From: Bactericera cockerelli
Taxonomy: Eukaryota > Arthropoda > Insecta > Hemiptera > Triozidae
Assembly (NCBI GenBank): GCA_024516035.1
Contig: JAMCCL010000015.1
Location: 434,001 to 498,000, forward strand
Length of the DNA stretch: 64,000 bases
Direction of reading: 5' to 3'
The number at the start of each line of letters is the position of its first letter. Positions within the stretch are counted from its first letter, which is position 1. A model generated the notes under the pieces. That model had not been told where the DNA came from and did no database searches. It saw only the letters and a list, made by a program, of their open reading frames with translations. Made by a program: the position numbers and the translations under genes. Positions 59,481 to 64,000 of this stretch are shown in pieces.

Positions 59481-60063
59481 ATTAACACTGTCACAAATAA
59501 TACTTTGTGATAATATTTTTAATAAATTCTTGGGTAGGTTGAATTTGTCAAAGAAATGTATGACAATCTTGGATATTGTTCCTCGTCTACCAACAGTCCC
59601 AATACTTGAAAGTCTCTTTCACCATATTATGATTCCAGATATTTTCCCTTGAGATATGGAATACAGCCATTGTATTTATCTCACATTTTTCTCTAGGAAG
59701 ATCATGTCCTTGTAATACATCATTTCTTTCAAATCGAATTGTTGGGTCTTCAATAGCTTTGTTGGTGTGATTAAAGTGATTACCACAAATATCATAACTT
59801 TAACTTAACTTTTAGTATGATTTCTTGGTGATGAAGCACAAGGCCACTTTAAAATCATTGTAGGTAGTGCAAAAGGGATAAAAAGGTAACTTTTCAAATG
59901 GGCAAAAGGGATAAAAAGGTGAATGACTGATTCTATAGTAGTCACATAATAATACTAGAAAAAGACATTTCCACCATCAAAACCACAAAAAACAACATGA
60001 AATATCTTGAAATGCCTTTTAAAATTGCCAAAATGGAAAAAATACATATTCATGATGTCATAT

Positions 60064-60349
60064 TTAACACTTTGTGTGCCAAGCCCAAAATCGTGATTTT
60101 CCCCTGGGGCCACGATACAAAGGATTGTCTCTCAATATGCTTCAAAACTAGATAGGTGAAAACCAAGCACACTCTGATCATCCTCAGGAGGCCACGCTTC
60201 AAATTCTCAATACAAAATACACAGTAGTGTGGCCCATACTGAGACACAATGCTTCAAAGAGAGGTCTAGTGTCTCTCAAAATGAGAGACGTGGCCCCAGC
60301 GGGAAGTCGCTGTCGCTCATATTGAGCGACGTGGCACACAAAGTGTTAA
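60064..60349. mobile_element. piggyBac-like MITE with TTAA borders
   Basis: Left border TTAACACTTTGTGTGCCA and right border TGGCACACAAAGTGTTAA form perfect inverted ends flanked by TTAA, the target sequence of piggyBac elements. The inside has further inverted GAGAGAC and GTGGCC motifs. No transposase frame. Confidence 0.8.
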
Positions 60350-60596
60350 CAAGTTGGATTTTTCAGTCTACAAATTCTTATGGGTTTTTTTTTTTAAACA
60401 AGGATTTCATCAGGCTCTGGGCTTCAGAGCCAATGGTAATGCTGCCACTAGTGTAACTCATACAAATTTTCTACCTGGGTGGGATTCAAACCTATGTCAA
60501 TGTGCGTACAAGCCTAGTGTAATACACCACTTGGCTCCAGTGACCTTGCACTAATATATTGGATAGAGTATATAATATATTATGATTTGAGTTTGT

Positions 60597-60713
60597 CATT
60601 TGAGCTTTACTTGTGTTGCTATAATTATAGTAGGTACAGTAAAATTATTAAAAGTATTTGACATTTACTTGTGTTGCTATAATTATAGTAGGTACAGTAA
60701 AATTATTAAAAGT
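60597..60713. repeat. 58-bp tandem duplication
   Basis: ACTTGTGTTGCTATAATTAT and the following 30 bases occur twice, at 60609 and 60667, without changes. Confidence 0.95.
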
Positions 60714-60837
60714 ATACATTTCTTTTAATCCTGCTGCATCTTCAAAACATACATATCTGTGAGATTTGAGTTGAGACCCCCCCAGTCTCAAGGATACAAC
60801 ATGAATGATGGCAAACTGAATCTTTGTTTTTTTTTTT

Positions 60838-60972
60838 AATTTGTGTTCATCACAATTGTAATATTGCAATTAATCAAACTAACTTTACTAAATTTATGCT
60901 TAACCTGGTACTTGAACCACTGACCTCCAGATGCCAAGTCTGCCACCTTATCAATCAAGCTTCTGAGGTCAT
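60838..60972 (-). repeat. tRNA-Thr-like SINE, diverged
   Basis: Minus strand AAGCTTGATTGATAAGGTGG and GGTTCAAGTACCAGGTT; the loop region has changed to one without the TGT triplet. Confidence 0.65.
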
Positions 60973-61507
60973 TTCTACTTTCTATTATACTTGAAAGTTA
61001 TAGAAAGTATTGTTTGTTGCAATCAAGTTATTGTTTCTGGACAAATTATCCCCGGGTTCAATTTAACCTTGCAACAATCTTGCATGTGTGTAAAAAGAGT
61101 ATCTGTAATTGTATTTTATATTACTAATAGTAAGCAATATCTTTAGAAATTACTTGAGTGTTTTATATTTTTACTTTCCTTATCCTATTAGTAATAAGAT
61201 GTATGTTTATAAAGGTTAAAATTTTGTACAAGTAAACATTTAAATCACTGAAATCCCATAAATGAAATAGAAGTGAAATGAAGTGTTAATTTCTTACCTG
61301 TTATCAAACAGCAGGATGTATTTATGTTCCTGTGTCCTGAAGCTGCTTTTAAACTTAAGGGACTTCTTTTTCTCCTTGGAGGTTGAACTGAGTGGTGTTT
61401 TGGAGGCTAAAGGACCCCCTTGTTGAAACTTTTTCATCACTTAGAGAATTTTTAAGATTATTTTTATGTTAAAATAAAATAAAAAATGTTATGTTTCATC
61501 TTGAGAC

Positions 61508-61673
61508 TGTTTTTCTCCATTTGCAGGAAACTCACAAACCTGCTACCCACATTGACCTTAACCAGCCTGGGTTGGGCTGGAATGCCAGCATCACGAAGTC
61601 CTCACCTCACTGGACGTTGCTTAGCTTCGGTGATTCTAAGAGAACCGGTATATTCAATGCGCCATCGACTTGA
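61508..61673 (-). repeat. 5S rRNA-derived SINE
   Basis: Minus strand GATGGCGCATTGAATATACC and AAGCTAAGCAACGTCCAGTG, then TTCGTGATGCTGGCATTCCA. The poly-A end is missing. Confidence 0.8.
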
Positions 61674-61854
61674 ACGTTTTTAAGAAATGAGAACAAGGTA
61701 CTTTTGAGAAGCTCAGAAAATTCAAAAAAAATTGCGGTTGATCAGTGATAACAATGCTTGACAGTGTTGTCGTTTGTATCTGTACGGATTTGTGGTACAC
61801 GTACGGAAATCAAGGTTTCTTTACAAATCAATTTTGAGTCGTTTTTGTGTCAGT

Positions 61855-62125
61855 TGGTAGGTACTGAATTTTACTGTAACACCCGTTGTAACTACTGCCC
61901 GTATTTCAGAGATCCTGAGTTCGATTTCCAGACCAAACCAGTCAAGGTAGCTAACACGATTCCCAGCCTAACTACCTCAAATCTGGACGTTAAAGGCAAA
62001 TTGAATTAATGGACATGAAAAAAGCCTACCTAGACAATGGATGTGACCGTACATTTCTACTTTTCTCACCACCGTGATAGTATCTGTAGTTGTACCTAAC
62101 TCACGGACACGGAATTATTATTTTC
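61855..62125 (+). repeat. V-type SINE with extended tail
   Basis: CCCGTTGTAACTACTGCCCG and GAGTTCGATTTCCAG are in the usual order. A body deletion follows, then the long tail with TCTCACCACCGTGATAGTA and GGACACGGAATTATTATT shared with the copy at 22552. Confidence 0.7.
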
Positions 62126-62367
62126 GTTTATGTTATTGCACATTGCAGTCTTAAATAAGATTCAAGGCGTTCATAAAATTTTAATTCGTAAATCAACTTC
62201 ACATTTTCATTTTTACCTATTCTATGGATAAATATCAGAAGAAATGTGTGGGTTTTTGTTAAAAATCTTTTTCTGCTTTAATTTAATTTTTTTTGGTTGT
62301 TTGACCTATTGTAATAATATTTATACTAGCGCCTTATTTTATACTGCCCAGTGAGGAATGATGAGAG

Positions 62368-62487
62368 CCATTATTCCAGCGAGATTGAATTTGAATGGTC
62401 ACCCATCAAAGTCCTGATTTCGCTGGATGTTGCTTAACTTAGCAGTGACAGAACCTGAACTGATGTATTCAACATGACATCGACGCT
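62368..62487 (-). repeat. 5S rRNA-derived SINE, head only
   Basis: Minus strand CGATGTCATGTTGAATACAT and TTAAGCAACATCCAGCGAA with the start of the body. Confidence 0.65.
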
Positions 62488-62659
62488 TCCTCAGAAGAAC
62501 TTTGCAAGCCGTGGATCTCTTGTATTAATTTTAACATAAATCTCCCTTGCCTTTATCCCATAGTAGCTTATGTTGCTTTTGGGGTCGGCATTGTTCAACC
62601 TCATGGTTGAGGTTGGTAGGGTGGAGCACTTTTTTTTATGGCTGGATGCCCTTCCTAAC

Positions 62660-62896
62660 GCCAACGATTCTATTTGGTTTTAACGACCTGATCTGGACGG
62701 GGGTGTTACCCTCCATTCGCTGGGAATCGTACCAGCTACCCACATTAACCTCACCCAGCCTGGGTAGGGCCGGAAATGCCAGCCTCACGTGTTTGGAGGG
62801 AACAGAATTTTCTTCGAAAAGTCTGCTCCAACCGGGATCGAACTCGGGATCTCTGGACTACGGGCAGTAGTCACAACCATTACGCCACGGAGGCTG
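62660..62896 (-). repeat. V-type tRNA-derived SINE, best preserved copy
   Basis: Minus strand GCCTCCGTGGCGTAATGGTT, then GAGTTCGATCCCGGTTGGAG, ACACGTGAGGCTGGCATTTC, CCAGGCTGGGTGAGGTTAAT and GATTCCCAGCGAATGGAGGG, ending in an A-rich AACCAAATAGAAT. Both pol III promoter boxes look intact. Confidence 0.88.
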
Positions 62897-62906
62897 TGTA
62901 TTAATT

Positions 62907-63057
62907 TTACTTCCGAGAAATTTCTAATATTAGAAATCGGAAGTATTGTGTTCGTTTTTGTAAAAAAAAATATTTTTTTGCTCCGATTTCAATTTTTTTC
63001 ATATTTCTGGACGTTTCATAACCTCCTGAACAAATTTGGTTTTGTGTCCGTCTGTCG

Positions 63058-63103
<46 letters not shown>

Positions 63104-63634
63104 TAAAACGATTCCTTGTAACGCGCAAATCTCGGAAACTACTCGACCGATTTTAATGAAATTTTGCACACATCTAGGAGACATTCTGTAGATGGTCCCA
63201 TTTTAAATTCATCGAATTCATACCAGCGGTTCTGGGTGAAAAAGACCATGCGCCTGACCACTAACTTTTTACTTAAATGGTTATATCTCGTGAACGGTAC
63301 ACCCGATTTTGATGAAATTTTGTATGTATATGCATATTATTGTTTTACACAGGCTTTTTAATTAATTATAATTTAACTCTGATATTTAAGGAAATCCGAA
63401 ATTTTGGACAATAAAGTCAAAAAATAAGAACCACGACTTGCCGATACAGAATTTTTTGTAGAATCTAAAATGTAGAAAAAACGGTTTTCTACCAAATAAA
63501 ACAAATTTGAAGAAAATCGGTTCAGCAGTTTTGGAGATACAAGTAACTTTCTATAAAAACTCAAAATTCGCACGTGTACACAATGTGAAACAATCACGAG
63601 GAAGTATTGTGTCCATAATTGGCAGTGTTTTTTT
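62907..63634 (-). repeat. Repeat family F1, longest copy
   Basis: Inverted relative to the other three. It starts TTACTTCCGAGAAATTTCTA and ends CATAATTGGCAGTGTT. It contains an expanded TCTG tetranucleotide run (63056-63101), where the other copies have only a few ACAG units. Confidence 0.88.
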
Positions 63635-64000
63635 TATTTATTAATTTTAACATATTAATTTTAACATAACTTAGGATAAAATAACCAACACTGTTCACAC
63701 TCTACAATGTACATGAAATGACATTTGACATTTTCAAGTCACAAAATAAATGTTCAATTTTCTTCATCACATATTTCTGGCCCGCTCACAACAACTCAAA
63801 ATACATGATTTTTTTTTTAACAAAACATCATAGTGTATTTTGATAATATTCGCTCATTTCTCTTTAATAACAGCAATGACTTTGACACGTTGTTTTGAAC
63901 TAAGAATAAACAAAATATAATCATTACCTATCTAAAAATCCAAGTTGGAAAGATATATAGTTGTATCAGTGTGAATGACATATTAAACCGTAAACTGAAG

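Overview
The window is a stretch of eukaryotic nuclear DNA, almost certainly from an insect. The genes have short exons with canonical GT/AG introns, the surroundings are AT-rich and packed with SINEs, foldback elements, Helitrons and LINE remnants, and one gene is an insect-type (7tm_6) odorant receptor. An intron-containing argininosuccinate lyase whose core looks bacterial suggests a sap-feeding hemipteran. Psyllids, whiteflies and relatives are known to carry horizontally acquired argininosuccinate lyase genes. That assignment is inference, not something the sequence proves.

Layout. 1-5265 holds repeats only. 5266-7731 (minus) is a complete three-exon odorant receptor of 449 residues. 7992-13818 is a 5.8 kb block bounded by inverted repeats of about 340 bp, filled with nested foldback elements and SINEs. 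13968-18540 is repeats, including a 19-copy 39-bp minisatellite and decayed copies of the first coding exon of the next gene. 18544-23527 (plus) is an eight-exon ropporin-like gene (508 residues) with a tail much longer than the usual family member. 24210-29930 (minus) holds four exons of a large Ser/Pro-rich protein with repeated Trp-Trp motifs that I do not recognise; it probably extends beyond both visible ends. 33389-37780 (plus) is a three-exon argininosuccinate lyase of 479 residues. From 37781 to 64000 I see no intact host gene. That region contains a 3.4 kb helicase-coding Helitron with later insertions, small non-autonomous Helitrons, a piggyBac-like element with TTAA ends, foldback elements, LINE remnants, tRNA-derived and 5S-rRNA-derived SINEs, and several tandem arrays.

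The host genes are independent transcription units on alternating strands with no operon logic. The most notable points are the probable bacterial origin of the lyase and its integration among insect genes, and a recurring pattern: exon-intron junctions are tandemly duplicated three times here, at both lyase splice donors and at the first coding exon of the ropporin-like gene. All exon boundaries were read by eye from splice signals, phase and protein similarity, without transcripts or database searches.
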